From Leishmania donovani (Eukaryota > Euglenozoa > Kinetoplastea > Trypanosomatida > Trypanosomatidae), in assembly GCF_000227135.1 (NCBI RefSeq), contig NC_018257.1, positions 426,147-490,146 of the forward strand: a DNA stretch of 64,000 nt, in the 5' to 3' direction. How positions within the stretch are numbered: position 1 is the stretch's first letter; each line of letters opens with the position of its first letter. Shown here in pieces: positions 19,001 through 27,938 of the stretch. The notes below the pieces were generated by a model, which saw only the letters and a program-made list of their open reading frames with translations, was not told the origin of the DNA and did no database searches. The position numbers and the translations under genes were made by a program.

Positions 19001-20368
19001 CTCGTCCAAAAGCGTTACCCGGAGGTGTTTGCTCAAGCAGCGAAGCAGCATGCCCAGCTGGTGGCGACGCTTTACATCGACTACGACCGCCCGTCTCTGC
19101 TCCCGTTTCTCAAGCAGATGTCCATGTACGTGGAGCGCATTCGTGAGTTGCATGCGCTCTGCCACAAACACCACTTCCTCGAAGAGGAGATCTTTCTTCT
19201 GTTTCGCATGGGCCGCGAGGACGAGGCGCTGCGCATCCTTGTAGAAAAGATGCACGACCTCCGACGCGCCTTGAAGTTTGTCGTCTCCGTCCCCGACCTC
19301 GAGGAGCAGGCGGCGCTGTTCACGCGACTCGTCGACTACACCGTGGCGTACAACGCGAGCCTGCCAACGTGCAGCCTCGACAGCGCAAAGGGCGCCACGG
19401 CCGGGTCTGGAGTTCGGATGCGCTACGTGATGCACCACACAAAACCAAACGAAACGTACGCGTCGATCGCGGAGCAGTACCATGTCGCTCTGGAGGACGT
19501 GTGCAAGGTGAATGGCGTGGCAAGCACGTCCGGCGGCGCTGTCTCGCCACCACCGTCTGCCGCTGTGGAGGCCTCGAAGAGGCGCACGAGTTGCAGCTCA
19601 CCCTTGGAGGGCCAAGGAGAAGCGCAGCGGCGCGCATCCTGCGATGCGGACGCCGCGAACGACCTGCCGACTCCACCGCCACAGTGCGTGGTGCCGCTCA
19701 ATCTCTTCGGCGACTTCCTCAGGGCCCTTGCAGAACCGCAGTTCATGGAGCATCCCGCGTTGGATGTGCGACTCGTTCTGCCGAGGCTTCCGAGCCGTGA
19801 GCCCATCCTGCACGCCGGGCCCAGCATTGCTGCCATCGCACACACCATGGCAGAGGAGATTGCGTTTTTCTCCACCGTGTGCATGGTTGGCGAGAACGAC
19901 TTGATGGGCTACTATGGGCAGCTGCTGAAGCGACGCACGGCGGCCATCGCGATGGGTCGACCTCGCCACCCCGTCGAGAGCGGCACCGCCACCATGAACG
20001 AGGCTGCTACGACGGCCAGGCATGCGGCTGCGAAATCGGCAGAGGGCTCAGCGGCGGTGCACCGATGCGCAGCTTGCCGCCAGCTGCTTGCGCAGCGGGT
20101 GGTCGTCTTTGCGTGCCAGCACATGTACCACCCGGCCTGTGTCCTGCAGTACCTGAGGAAGTCACCGACGGACGCCTTCACCGGCGGAGGAGGTGCGACC
20201 TTTGGTGGCCGCGCTGGGGGCGCCGTCCCCGTGATGCGCGACGGCGCGGCACTAGCGTTGCCTGTAACATCCACTGCGGCGGCATGGGCAGAGACGATGG
20301 AGGGGGAGCTCCGCAAACTGCCGGTTTACTGCCGCGCGTGCCGTCAACACTCGGGCGAGCAGAGTTGA
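16028..20368 (+). CDS. VPS41: VPS41, HOPS tethering complex subunit (WD-like propeller, CHCR, RING-H2)
   Basis: 1446 residues. HOPS tethers late endosomes, autophagosomes and lysosomes before fusion; VPS41 is the subunit that binds Rab7/Ypt7-type GTPases. After an acidic, low-complexity N-terminus (1-125), residues ~135-600 follow the VPS41 beta-propeller. Family landmarks include LVLGTNQGAVAVVE, IESVALHP, the strand pair around WRG/WLSD, LCGWGDVVQEV and YFILSVDTIVKA. A helical CHCR region follows, with YIDYDRPSLLPFLK (about 1017-1030) and EEEIFLLFRMGREDEAL, both very close to the family pattern. The C-terminus (about 1346-1440) is a RING-H2: CAAC, then CQHMYHPAC, then CRAC. It is much longer than the ~850-residue human protein because of inserts, one carrying a LysM-like motif (1132-1163). 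Identification is strong. Confidence 0.92.
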   Translation: MKRHDSSGDASASLPPLSPLPAPVQEVDHAHDGSRTSSSSTPASHHTLEKREATGCGGTRHSSPGGGKKAGDDGVDGTENDSYTSYYEYDSGYDEENSSFADSDNCRGSGSVDDDRSSTAASLLPQEDLLRFLSYTLAGAALEDHRLMAMEAFRHILVLGTNQGAVAVVEPSSGKLKEVYTNHHEPICDVDCTINELYIAACDKAGHVTIQSRRDVKDVWMAELNGPIESVALHPLYHKMDSCPMVCGGSTKVLLLTKGVLWSNSRRVRTLQEGRGRIHKVRWCHTAAIDVVAWLSDAEITLYNMKSGAVARRISLPDLTAQNALYPPTLRWEQNLSRDPTAAATSTATLLCGWGDVVQEVRLHADPHARRLSGGGLFGVDRSPRSTLLQGGWRGTSSSSFPLRASSGSAALAPSPSLTTAADAAGRSPCVVELRTSKPLRPSSTLFPYRVCGIAPYGPQRYVVLAGIVEGDTEGVLKDLEVRVVDRNSLTDVYRGRMPIRFIHPLQLHLTYLELLPSLAAKPASAASPPQLALPADPLAPSPMTQYFILSVDTIVKAVPSDVDDHVEFLLRTSQFERAYRYAAAHARQLRRHVLEHVGQQWLMHLFHNRSTEEGALLKILELLPELIPRDNSAAWEQWIYRLDTCGESWRLIALLPASTGASAEYRVASTPDMQEEQDAYAEHADAAARSLPRPVATLQTPIQREYYDLVLLRCLRHDPSLFFAALHKFHTLFSVPVVLKATEVVYREQCAAAAWWEGDDSDEEKNDNGDQHGQTRNTTASNASPTLSTASADQSGVPSVAPASPPPTTPQGTLEETSASRAVSHPSPVTTAGAGATSAPSMSRTSRWSLVASYGFLLRCARRHEEALQVLLHLPASPRSDREVFGLIRDQQLFHKARELLPELLHRREDATLQLLMEHVVGASGRNGVTDGGDAALAFQVVVAETDGTAPSSPSLDALQYGSAQDPLCTESVISRLEKSDRLHLLRYLNLVQKRYPEVFAQAAKQHAQLVATLYIDYDRPSLLPFLKQMSMYVERIRELHALCHKHHFLEEEIFLLFRMGREDEALRILVEKMHDLRRALKFVVSVPDLEEQAALFTRLVDYTVAYNASLPTCSLDSAKGATAGSGVRMRYVMHHTKPNETYASIAEQYHVALEDVCKVNGVASTSGGAVSPPPSAAVEASKRRTSCSSPLEGQGEAQRRASCDADAANDLPTPPPQCVVPLNLFGDFLRALAEPQFMEHPALDVRLVLPRLPSREPILHAGPSIAAIAHTMAEEIAFFSTVCMVGENDLMGYYGQLLKRRTAAIAMGRPRHPVESGTATMNEAATTARHAAAKSAEGSAAVHRCAACRQLLAQRVVVFACQHMYHPACVLQYLRKSPTDAFTGGGGATFGGRAGGAVPVMRDGAALALPVTSTAAAWAETMEGELRKLPVYCRACRQHSGEQS
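19418..19525 (+). other. LysM-like motif inside VPS41
   Basis: Residues ~1131-1166 of VPS41 read YVMHH, NETYASIAEQYHV, ALEDVCKVNG. This fits the LysM pattern: a Tyr-Val strand, a (G/N)(D/E)T-x3-IA-x2-Y helix and a second helix ending in N-G. The closing strand (usually L-x-I/V-P) could be CVVPLN near residue 1220, after a ~55-residue low-complexity insert. The rest of the VPS41 family is not known to me to carry this motif. Confidence 0.55.
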
Positions 20369-21056
20369 ACCCGTCCCCCCTGTGCGCCCTATCGGTATTG
20401 TGAAGCGCACACGCACAGGTACAGAGAGAGAGCTGTGGCCTCACGCTCGCCTTTGTAGTGGCCGATTCGGTCGTGACAAGACGGCACCAATGCGCGTGAA
20501 GAGGGAAGAAGGGAAGGCCACCTTGAAAAACGGCATCATCGACGGCGTGACCGCTCGCTGATCCGCGGCGGGCAAACCAGAAAAGGACGAACACGCCCGT
20601 GCACATGCCGCGTCTTCTGTAGCCCAGCGCGCATGCGCTGACTCTGATGCAATGGGCTTGCAATACTGACAGGCTGAAGTAAGCCGCAGAGGCAGAGCGA
20701 TGTGTATGCGTTCCCTCCTTTCCCTTTGCTTTTTCCGCCAAGTACTGCGCACCTGCGCACCTGCGGTTCTAATCGTCGCTACGTCAGCTCCTGCCTCACC
20801 CCCCCCCCTCCCGCCCTCTCCTCCTCTCTCCTCTCGATCTCTCCTAACCATGCTCAACGGTTGCAAGGATACCTGGTACGCCTGCGTGTGTGTGTGTGTG
20901 CACTGTGCAGACTGAGCCGCTGCCCGACGGTAGGTTTCACCCAACGAAAAAGACAAAACAGACAGAACACTACACGGCCGTGAAGCTGCGAAACAAAAAT
21001 AAATAAAGAATCGGTAACGAAGAGGGCGCTGCGCACCATCGTTGGCAGCCGTCATC
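20369..21056. other. Intergenic region and IMP4 leader
   Basis: About 690 bases. A strong C/T tract at 20798-20847 is followed by the first AG at about 20865 (ACGGTTGCAAGG), the likely trans-splice acceptor, giving a leader of ~190 bases. A short TG run lies at 20887-20900. No gene seen. Confidence 0.55.
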
Positions 21057-21923
21057 ATGCGCCGTAGCGTCATTCGTACGCGCAAGGAGTTCCTCGAGCG
21101 CAAGCAGCACGAGCGCGTCCATGAGGCGATCCACGCACGCAAGGAGCAATTCCGCAGTGCGGTGGAGACGGCCACCCCGCTGCCTGGGCACCTCAAGAAG
21201 GACGCGCTGGCGCTGAAGAAGTTCACTGAACTCGATGACGCGCAAACCCGCAACCTGACGACGACGGTGGATGACGAATACGCCAACGCCGGCCAGGAGG
21301 ACCCGCACGTGCTCGTCACGACGTCCCGCAACGCGTCGCAGAAGCTGCTGGAGTTTGCGAAGGAGGTGCGGCTCATCGTGCCGAATGCCGTGCGCATGAA
21401 TCGCGGTAACCTCAGTGTGCATCAGCTCATGGACGCGGCCCGGAAGGAGAACTACACAGATGTGTTGGTGCTGCAGGAGTCGCAGGGTGTACCGGATAGT
21501 TTGACTGTCTCTCACCTCCCCCTAGGCCCCACCGTGACCTTCACCATTCACAACCTTGTAGCACGCCACGACATTGAGGGCGTGGGCACCATGTCAGAGC
21601 AGTATCCGCATCTCATCTTCGAGAACTTCTCCACTAAGCTCGGTATCCGCATAAAGGACGTGCTGCGCTACCTCTTCCCCGTGCCCAAGGCGGACGCATC
21701 CCGCGTGCTGACCTTTGACAACGAGAACGACTTTATTAGCTTCCGTCACCACACCTTCAAGAAGGAAAAAGGCAAGAAGCAGGTGGAGCTGACGGAGGTG
21801 GGGCCGCGGTTTGAACTGACCCCGTACCGCATCGTGCTTGGCACACTCGAGATGGACGATGCAGAGACGGAATGGGTGCTGCAGCCGTACATGAACACCG
21901 CGAAGAAGCGCCGGCTCTTGTAG
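21057..21923 (+). CDS. IMP4: IMP4, U3 snoRNP Brix-domain protein
   Basis: 288 residues, the expected length. IMP4 works in the nucleolus with IMP3 and MPP10 to base-pair U3 snoRNA with pre-rRNA during early 18S rRNA processing. An N-terminal basic helical segment (RRSVIRTRKEFLERK) precedes a complete Brix domain from about 75 to 270. Conserved landmarks are HVLVTTSRNASQKLLEFAKE, the MNRGN turn, VSHLPLGPTVTFTIHN, RYLFPVPK, FRHHTFKK and ELTEVGPRFELTPYRI, each nearly identical to the family pattern. The ATG at 21057 gives the canonical N-terminus; an in-frame TTG five codons upstream is not a start. Identification is secure. Confidence 0.96.
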   Translation: MRRSVIRTRKEFLERKQHERVHEAIHARKEQFRSAVETATPLPGHLKKDALALKKFTELDDAQTRNLTTTVDDEYANAGQEDPHVLVTTSRNASQKLLEFAKEVRLIVPNAVRMNRGNLSVHQLMDAARKENYTDVLVLQESQGVPDSLTVSHLPLGPTVTFTIHNLVARHDIEGVGTMSEQYPHLIFENFSTKLGIRIKDVLRYLFPVPKADASRVLTFDNENDFISFRHHTFKKEKGKKQVELTEVGPRFELTPYRIVLGTLEMDDAETEWVLQPYMNTAKKRRLL

Positions 21924-22441
21924 GCGGGGCACCCTGCAGGTGCGTCATGATGATGATGGTCGCATTTAGGTGGCACGGCGGGAGCGGTGAGGGTGGGCGG
22001 GAGATGCTGCATGTGCCGTCTTCTTTCCATTCCGCCGATAATACGCTTATCTGCTTGTGTGGACGCTTCTGGGATTTATTGCTGCTGCGGTGATGGCCGA
22101 GCTGCCGCTGCGTAAGTTGCCTCGGACATCGTGTGCGTGTTCTCTCTGTCAGTCTCTCTATGCGTCATCTCTTGAGCCCGTCTGCACGCGCGCGAGGCGG
22201 GGGAGAGGCGCAGCGCACACGCTCGGGAGTGACGATGTCACCACCGTTTCCGGCCTTGTCGCGCTCTTGGTAACTTCCTCTTTCGTCAGCTCCCTCCTTG
22301 TAATTCATGCCTGCTTCCGGAAAGCGGTGTTCTGCGTGCCTACATGCGTGTGCGCGTATATGTGCGTGCCTGCCTATGTGTTTGCATCCTTTGGTCTGGT
22401 GATAGCTGATCTTCGTTGTACTTTCTTACGCCTCCTTCTCT

Positions 22442-22460
22442 AACAAACAAACAAACAAAC
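22442..22460. repeat. Tetranucleotide AAAC microsatellite
   Basis: About four and a half tandem copies of AACA/AAAC in the IMP4-SNF2 intergenic region. Confidence 0.9.
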
Positions 22461-23182
22461 GAAGCCTCGCTTAACACTTCCACTCGCTTGGACGGGTAAC
22501 GACTGTGCGCGCCTCTTCGTCCTTTCCTTTCTCGCTATCTCTGTGTCTCTTGTGACCTCTTCTCTCCTACATCGGCAGCTGCGCTTCCGCGGCGTCGGAC
22601 CGCTTCACTTGAAGCCTTCTAATCCTCCCGAACATCACCTCCTCCGCCGACTCTCCCGCTCGGCGCACTCGCACCTCCTCTGTGTAGAAGGAGCTCGATC
22701 CGCGATCAGGTTTCCCGTAACCAAGGCGCAACGCACACGTGGCCACTGCGCGAGCTCAAGCGTGCGCGGCACGGAGGGGAAGTGTCGGGTGGTGGTGGTG
22801 GTGGGTGTGGAGGAGCAGGATAGATGTCGGCTGTCGAAAAACGGCTAGAAGAACGCTGCGGATGTGCGAGTGGGATGGAGGGAGTGTGTGCTGTGCGGTA
22901 GAGCACGACGGAGAGGAGGAGGAGGAGGAGAGGGGGCGGCGAGAGACGCGTGCCGGACATAAGAAGAAATACCTTCTCATTAAGAAAACGCAGCCACATG
23001 ACACGGAAAACGAAGCGATGCACTTCTAAAAAGGCCTCGCTCGGCGATGGATCACCACCTACACGTGCGCCGTTTTGGCACACTTGCACGCGCACTTTAC
23101 ACCCGTGTCATGTCCCGGGGCGCGGTTATCGTGGGAAGGAGCAACTGCGTGGTGATGCATGTGTGAGGTACGAACACGGATG

Positions 23183-23206
23183 CCCCCCCTCCCCCGGGGG
23201 GGGGGA
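23183..23206. repeat. C-run followed directly by G-run (inverted pair)
   Basis: A run of seven C, T, five C is followed at once by ten G, forming a near-perfect inverted pair with almost no loop. Could form a hairpin in RNA or a G-quadruplex/i-motif in DNA; may also be prone to sequencing error. Confidence 0.8.
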
Positions 23207-23532
23207 GCAGCCCCGTTCCTGTCTGCTTTTCTCGCTGAAGATGCGCACTTGCGCAGAGAGAGAAGTGCAGAAAACAGTTAGAGAGGCTCACCGCTGATCC
23301 CGTGCACCTCACTCCCCTCCATCATGCTGCCCCATCATGCCTGCACACACACGGACGTGCAAGCACTCGCGTGTGTATGGCTCTCTGCACGACCTGCCGT
23401 TACACTCCTTCTCGATTCTCTTTCTTTTTTTTTTGTGGTTACATTCGCTCCATCTCGATCTCCTCCGCTCGCCGAATCAGAGGTAACACCCTCCTCTCTC
23501 TGTGCGGTGGGCGCATTGTACAGCACTCCCTC

Positions 23533-23673
23533 ATGTACATACCGGGCACCCATCTCCTCCCCCTTCGCCACCGCCGCGCATGTCCTCGGAGACTCCTCGC
23601 GCCAGCACCCACGATGTCTTCTGCGCTGCGCTGCAGAGGCTCGGCGGCGCACATATTTTTTCTCAGAACTTAA
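23533..23673 (+). promoter_or_regulatory. Overlapping upstream ORF at the SNF2 start
   Basis: An ATG at 23533 opens a 46-codon frame that runs past the main ATG (23580) and ends with TAA at 23671-23673. The two plausible acceptors (AG at 23479-23480 and 23522-23523) are both upstream of it, and no AG follows before 23580, so it should be present in the mature leader. It would be expected to limit translation of the SNF2 protein. Confidence 0.5.
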
Positions 23674-26600
23674 TACAGAGGACAGCGGTGGCACCGCTGT
23701 CGCCGCGTAGCCAAAATGGCAATGGGGTGAGTGCCGTCATCGCAGAATCCGCGGCGCCGAGTGACGCCGGTACGAACCAGCTGCCAGACCCTGGCATCGA
23801 CGCGGATGCCAAGCCGGTCGACAAGTCATGCTGCCGAGGCAAACAGCCATGTGAGTGCACTGACACCGCACCCGTGAAGGCGATGGCCACTCTTTATGAC
23901 CCACCGGCGCGATGTGAGGGAGTCGTGGCGGCGCAGGATGCGCAAAGACGCTTGCATCATCTGCGGTTTTTAGGTGGGCGTTTTTCCCTTGCCGATGGCG
24001 CGAATGCATCAGAGTCGCAGCAGACGAGCGGGTATGCGTCCACGGCGACCAACAACGCGCACGTCAACGACGGCTGCAGCAGCACCTGGGAGTTGAAGGC
24101 GAGCTACTTTCAAGCGATGAAGGAAACGCTCACCGCCGTTATGGGGCGTCGACTGCGCTCTCAGCTGCTCGGCGACGACGGCACAGCCGACACCGGCACA
24201 GTTCTGCGTGCCCCTGTGCCACGCGGCGCCACGGGAGCATCGACCATGACGACGTCGGCTCGACAAGCGGCGCTCCGTAGAAGGATGGAGGCCTTCACGA
24301 GTGCCGTGGCACATCAGGAGTCGATCCTGGATGACGTTGCGGCGGCATGCCGGGCACACCTGCACACAGTCGGAGGTGCCACAGCGGTCCCAGCCCCCTG
24401 CTTTTTCTTTGCTGCTCTTCCCCAGATCTCAATGCGGCAATGGGCCGGCTCGCACCTCTACAAACAGTGGCTCGTGCGCTGCGAGACTCCGCGTGCTTCA
24501 CTGCCGTCAACGGCGACAAGACCAAAAAAGGTCGGCCTTCATGGGGCACCGATGCTGCCGTCGCCCTCCGCCCCGCGAGCTCCGGCAACGACGCTTGTGC
24601 TGCCGCTGGATGTAGAGGCGGAGTTGCGCAAGTACTGGAAGCTGCATGACGAGGCCGCAGCGCGCGCGCGACTGGAGGCGTTGCGTTGCAACGACGCCCA
24701 GGCGTTCGCTGAGCACGTCAGCTTGCTGAAGGTGTCTGCGCTTCTCGAAATCATGGAGAGGACGGAGGGCTTTATGCACCGCATCGGGCTACGGCTTCAG
24801 TCCCATGCCACTCAGGCCGCCGCAAACCGTGGTGGTGATGGCGCGTGCGCTGTGTCTACGACGCGCGCAGCACCTGCAGCCCTTGCTGAGCCGGGTATCG
24901 CCGACCGCCCAGGGGGCGCAGCAGGATGCCACGGCAGCGAGTACGAGCGCTTCCGTTCCTACGTGGCATCCACCAAGAATGAGTTCAAGCTCATGCACCG
25001 CGTGGATGTGTTTGTGGCGGCCCAGCCGGCCGGCCTGGACGCGACGCTGCTTCCTCACCAGATGGATGGCCTGCGCTTTCTGGCGTCCCTTGACGCCAAC
25101 CACATCAACGGCATCCTGGCGGACGAAATGGGCGTGGGCAAGACGATTCAGACGCTCGCTTTTCTCCTCTACCTGAAAAACAGACGGGGCGAGACTGGCG
25201 AGGGCAGCGGCGGCAGAGTGGCGCCGCTGCGAGTGGGTTCGCGGCTCCCGCATCTGGTCCTTGCCCCGCTCTCTGTCGTCCGAGAGTGGCGGGAGGCATG
25301 CGAGCAGTTTGTGCCGAGTACTCTTCACGTTGCCATGTACCAGGAGCTGGCCGACCCCGTCCACGAAGCTGCGGCTTACGACCTTGTCCTTCTTCCGGCC
25401 CATGCTATCCGCTACGTTGGCGCGGAGGCAGCGCGCATTCGGTGGCACTATATCGTCGTGGACGAGGCTCACAAGGCGCTGGCGAACCTGAGCACCATCA
25501 CGGCGCAGCGCATCTTGGGCCTCCCGTGCTTGCGCCGCCTGGTGCTGACTGGGACGCCGCTCAGCAGCGACCTGCAGGAGCTCTGGTCGCTGCTGCACTT
25601 TCTGAATCCGGAGGTGTTTACCGACAATGACGCGTTTGAGGAGGTCTTTCGACGGCCTTTTCGCGTGTACGAGGCGCATGAGATGGAGCTGACAGAGGAG
25701 GAGCGCGGTCTGCTAATACTGCGACTGCATCAGGTTCTGCGGCCGTTTCTGCTGCGCCGCACAAAGGCGGACGTCGATTCGACTCTTCGGATGACGCTCC
25801 ATCACATGTGGTGCCCGCTGAGTGCGATGCAGCAGCGCTTGCTGTGCATGCTGCGCGAGCAGCGGCGAATGCCCACGGTTCTCGGTATGGCGGGAGGCTA
25901 CAGCGGTAAAAGTAGCAGCAGTAGCGAGGCGGACAATGAGGAGGAGACCGCAGGCGCCGCTGACGAGGCGGCGCACACGAGCACGTTTCCAGCGGCGGAG
26001 ATAGGGACTGGCGAGTCCTCTGGCTGCACCCAACACACTGCTTCTGCAGCATTCGCGGCAGAAGCTCTGCACGGCGAGTTCTCTCCAGACCTCGACACTC
26101 TCCAGGCGCGCAATGAGACGGCCACGACCCGTGATCGGCTCGCCGAGCTCGTCTGGCGGCATCTGCCCGCCCTGGCGAGCACTGAGTCCAGCGACATCTT
26201 GCGCTGCGCAGTGCAGCAGGACAGAGCCCTCGGGCTCACCAGCGCCGGCGTCTCAGAATCGTCCGCGCGGCTTCTGTGCAACCATGCCTTTTTGCTGCCC
26301 TTCTTTTCACAGGTCCTTCATCGGCATGGCCTCGATGAGGTAACGCAGGAGGGGTGCAGCGACGCGGACGCGGCCGCTGCACGAACCTCGGAAAGCAGCG
26401 TTGTCGGTGGCGAGGCCGCGGAAGGTTGTGGCGCTGCCGGTCTCACCCTTGCGTGCAGCGGTAAGTTCCTTGTCCTGCATCTGCTACTCTCGCGCCTGTA
26501 CGTGGCGCAGCGCAAGGTGGTGCTCTTCACGCACTGGCTCAATTGTGTGGACCTGCTCGTCGACTATCTGCACAGCCGCGGCTGGGCCGACCACGCGGAG

Positions 26601-27938
26601 GTGCTCACAGGCGGCAGCAGCGAGGCCGAGCGTCTGACGAGCGTGCGGCGCTTCCGCGAGGACCCGGCGTGTCTCTTCTTCCTTCTCTCCATCAAGGCTG
26701 GCGGGTGCGGGATCAACCTGCAAGCTGCGCACATGGTGGTCCTAGTGGACCGTGACTACACGGCAACCAACGAGGATCAAGCACTAGCACGCGTCTACCG
26801 CATTGGCCAGCGGCACACCGTGCGGGCCGTATACCTCGCCACCACCGACGCCAGCGAGCAGCGTGTCGCCCAGCGGGCAGCGGCGAAGAACAAACCGCGG
26901 CAGGCCATCATCAACGATGGTGTCTATCAAGTGACGACGGCGAGCGAAGCAGAGCGAGTAGGCGAGACGGGCGAGACTGTGACAGCGGCGACATTCGCAG
27001 ATTCTCCTTCACATGCTCACAATGAACTGGATACCTCCGAGCTGTGGCGGTCGATCCCTGGCGCCACCACGCCACCATCGCCCACTACTGCGACGCAGGA
27101 GGCGCGAAGGCCCGAGTGTGATGGCACGGCCTACGGCGCTGCCGGGCCCGCGCCGTTTTCCCTGCCGCCACCGGAGGCGTTCTGGGCGGCTCTCTCTCGC
27201 CTTGTTGAATCGATGGATGAGCTGGTTCTCACCGAGGAGGATCAGGCGGCAGCAACGGTGCGCAGTGCCAAAGAGGAGGGGCGTAGCATGGACTGTACTC
27301 CCGCTAACAGCGCCGCTGCGCGGCTCCTTGCAACTCGGCCGCCACAGAGCACTGCAGAGCTGCACCTGCGCCTGCAAGGGGGAAAGCCCGAGATGTTCTC
27401 GGGCCCTCAGCGCGAGCGTGGCGTGGCCCCGTCGCTGAGCGGCACCGCGGCGGACGACGCGTACTTGGGGGCATGGAAGCATGGCGCGGAAGCCCCGACC
27501 GCCGGGGACCGCACGAGACCCCACACGCCTAGCGAACCTCAGGCAGCCGCCCTCGCCGCGACGCCGCAGTCAACGCCTCTGTCCGCCCCTGTTACAGATC
27601 CTCTGCGAAACAGTGCCTTGTTTTGGTTGGAGTTCAGCCATCTTCTTCGCATCGCCGGGCGCGGCCCTTATCTCCTTTCCGACTCCCTCCGTGCCGCCGT
27701 CACTAACGACGCCAGGAAGAGCGACCCAGAGGAGCGTGTGCGGCGTCGGCAGCGGCGCGATCGTCGCGTCGCTAAGCGTCTGCGGCTCGCAAGCGTCGAC
27801 GTGCCTGACGACTTCCGCGAGGCTTGCTGGGCGAAGGAGGGCATCGACGACAATGCCGAGGTAGCGGAGCGCTACTTGCGCTTCCTCGATGCAAACGCCG
27901 GCAAGCGACGGCAGCGAAGGCGAAAGGATGCGGGCTGA
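23580..27938 (+). CDS. SNF2-family ATPase (chromatin remodeller or repair translocase)
   Basis: 1452 residues with a complete two-lobed SNF2 motor. Lobe 1 (about 490-700) has the ILADEMGVGKT Walker A (Lys521), the LVLAPLSVVREW motif, a DEAH box (628-631) and the LTGTPLSSDLQELWSLLHFLNP motif. An RPFLLRRTK segment ends lobe 1. Lobe 2 (about 950-1110) has VVLFTHWLNCVDLL, SIKAGGCGINL and ARVYRIGQ (1071-1077), the arginine-finger motif. A ~190-residue Ser/Glu/Ala-rich insert splits the lobes. No bromo-, chromo- or SANT domain was seen. The C-terminus has a basic Arg-rich patch. The subfamily cannot be fixed by eye. The start is the first ATG in frame; the frame opens earlier only from a GTG. Expected to be nuclear. 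Confidence 0.88.
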   Translation: MSSETPRASTHDVFCAALQRLGGAHIFSQNLIQRTAVAPLSPRSQNGNGVSAVIAESAAPSDAGTNQLPDPGIDADAKPVDKSCCRGKQPCECTDTAPVKAMATLYDPPARCEGVVAAQDAQRRLHHLRFLGGRFSLADGANASESQQTSGYASTATNNAHVNDGCSSTWELKASYFQAMKETLTAVMGRRLRSQLLGDDGTADTGTVLRAPVPRGATGASTMTTSARQAALRRRMEAFTSAVAHQESILDDVAAACRAHLHTVGGATAVPAPCFFFAALPQISMRQWAGSHLYKQWLVRCETPRASLPSTATRPKKVGLHGAPMLPSPSAPRAPATTLVLPLDVEAELRKYWKLHDEAAARARLEALRCNDAQAFAEHVSLLKVSALLEIMERTEGFMHRIGLRLQSHATQAAANRGGDGACAVSTTRAAPAALAEPGIADRPGGAAGCHGSEYERFRSYVASTKNEFKLMHRVDVFVAAQPAGLDATLLPHQMDGLRFLASLDANHINGILADEMGVGKTIQTLAFLLYLKNRRGETGEGSGGRVAPLRVGSRLPHLVLAPLSVVREWREACEQFVPSTLHVAMYQELADPVHEAAAYDLVLLPAHAIRYVGAEAARIRWHYIVVDEAHKALANLSTITAQRILGLPCLRRLVLTGTPLSSDLQELWSLLHFLNPEVFTDNDAFEEVFRRPFRVYEAHEMELTEEERGLLILRLHQVLRPFLLRRTKADVDSTLRMTLHHMWCPLSAMQQRLLCMLREQRRMPTVLGMAGGYSGKSSSSSEADNEEETAGAADEAAHTSTFPAAEIGTGESSGCTQHTASAAFAAEALHGEFSPDLDTLQARNETATTRDRLAELVWRHLPALASTESSDILRCAVQQDRALGLTSAGVSESSARLLCNHAFLLPFFSQVLHRHGLDEVTQEGCSDADAAAARTSESSVVGGEAAEGCGAAGLTLACSGKFLVLHLLLSRLYVAQRKVVLFTHWLNCVDLLVDYLHSRGWADHAEVLTGGSSEAERLTSVRRFREDPACLFFLLSIKAGGCGINLQAAHMVVLVDRDYTATNEDQALARVYRIGQRHTVRAVYLATTDASEQRVAQRAAAKNKPRQAIINDGVYQVTTASEAERVGETGETVTAATFADSPSHAHNELDTSELWRSIPGATTPPSPTTATQEARRPECDGTAYGAAGPAPFSLPPPEAFWAALSRLVESMDELVLTEEDQAAATVRSAKEEGRSMDCTPANSAAARLLATRPPQSTAELHLRLQGGKPEMFSGPQRERGVAPSLSGTAADDAYLGAWKHGAEAPTAGDRTRPHTPSEPQAAALAATPQSTPLSAPVTDPLRNSALFWLEFSHLLRIAGRGPYLLSDSLRAAVTNDARKSDPEERVRRRQRRDRRVAKRLRLASVDVPDDFREACWAKEGIDDNAEVAERYLRFLDANAGKRRQRRRKDAG

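Larger units (their letters stand above)
21924..23532. other. Intergenic region with repeats
   Basis: About 1.6 kb without a supportable gene. Holds an (AAAC)n run at 22442-22460, a GGT run at 22787-22803, a GAG-rich patch near 22912-22936, and a C-run/G-run inverted pair at 23183-23206. Frames of up to 130 codons here are compositionally simple and lack a credible start. Confidence 0.55.

Noticed and set aside
22057..22443. 128-codon hydrophobic + frame after IMP4
   Set aside because: Starts at a non-ATG codon, composition follows T/C-rich DNA, no coding bias or splice context.
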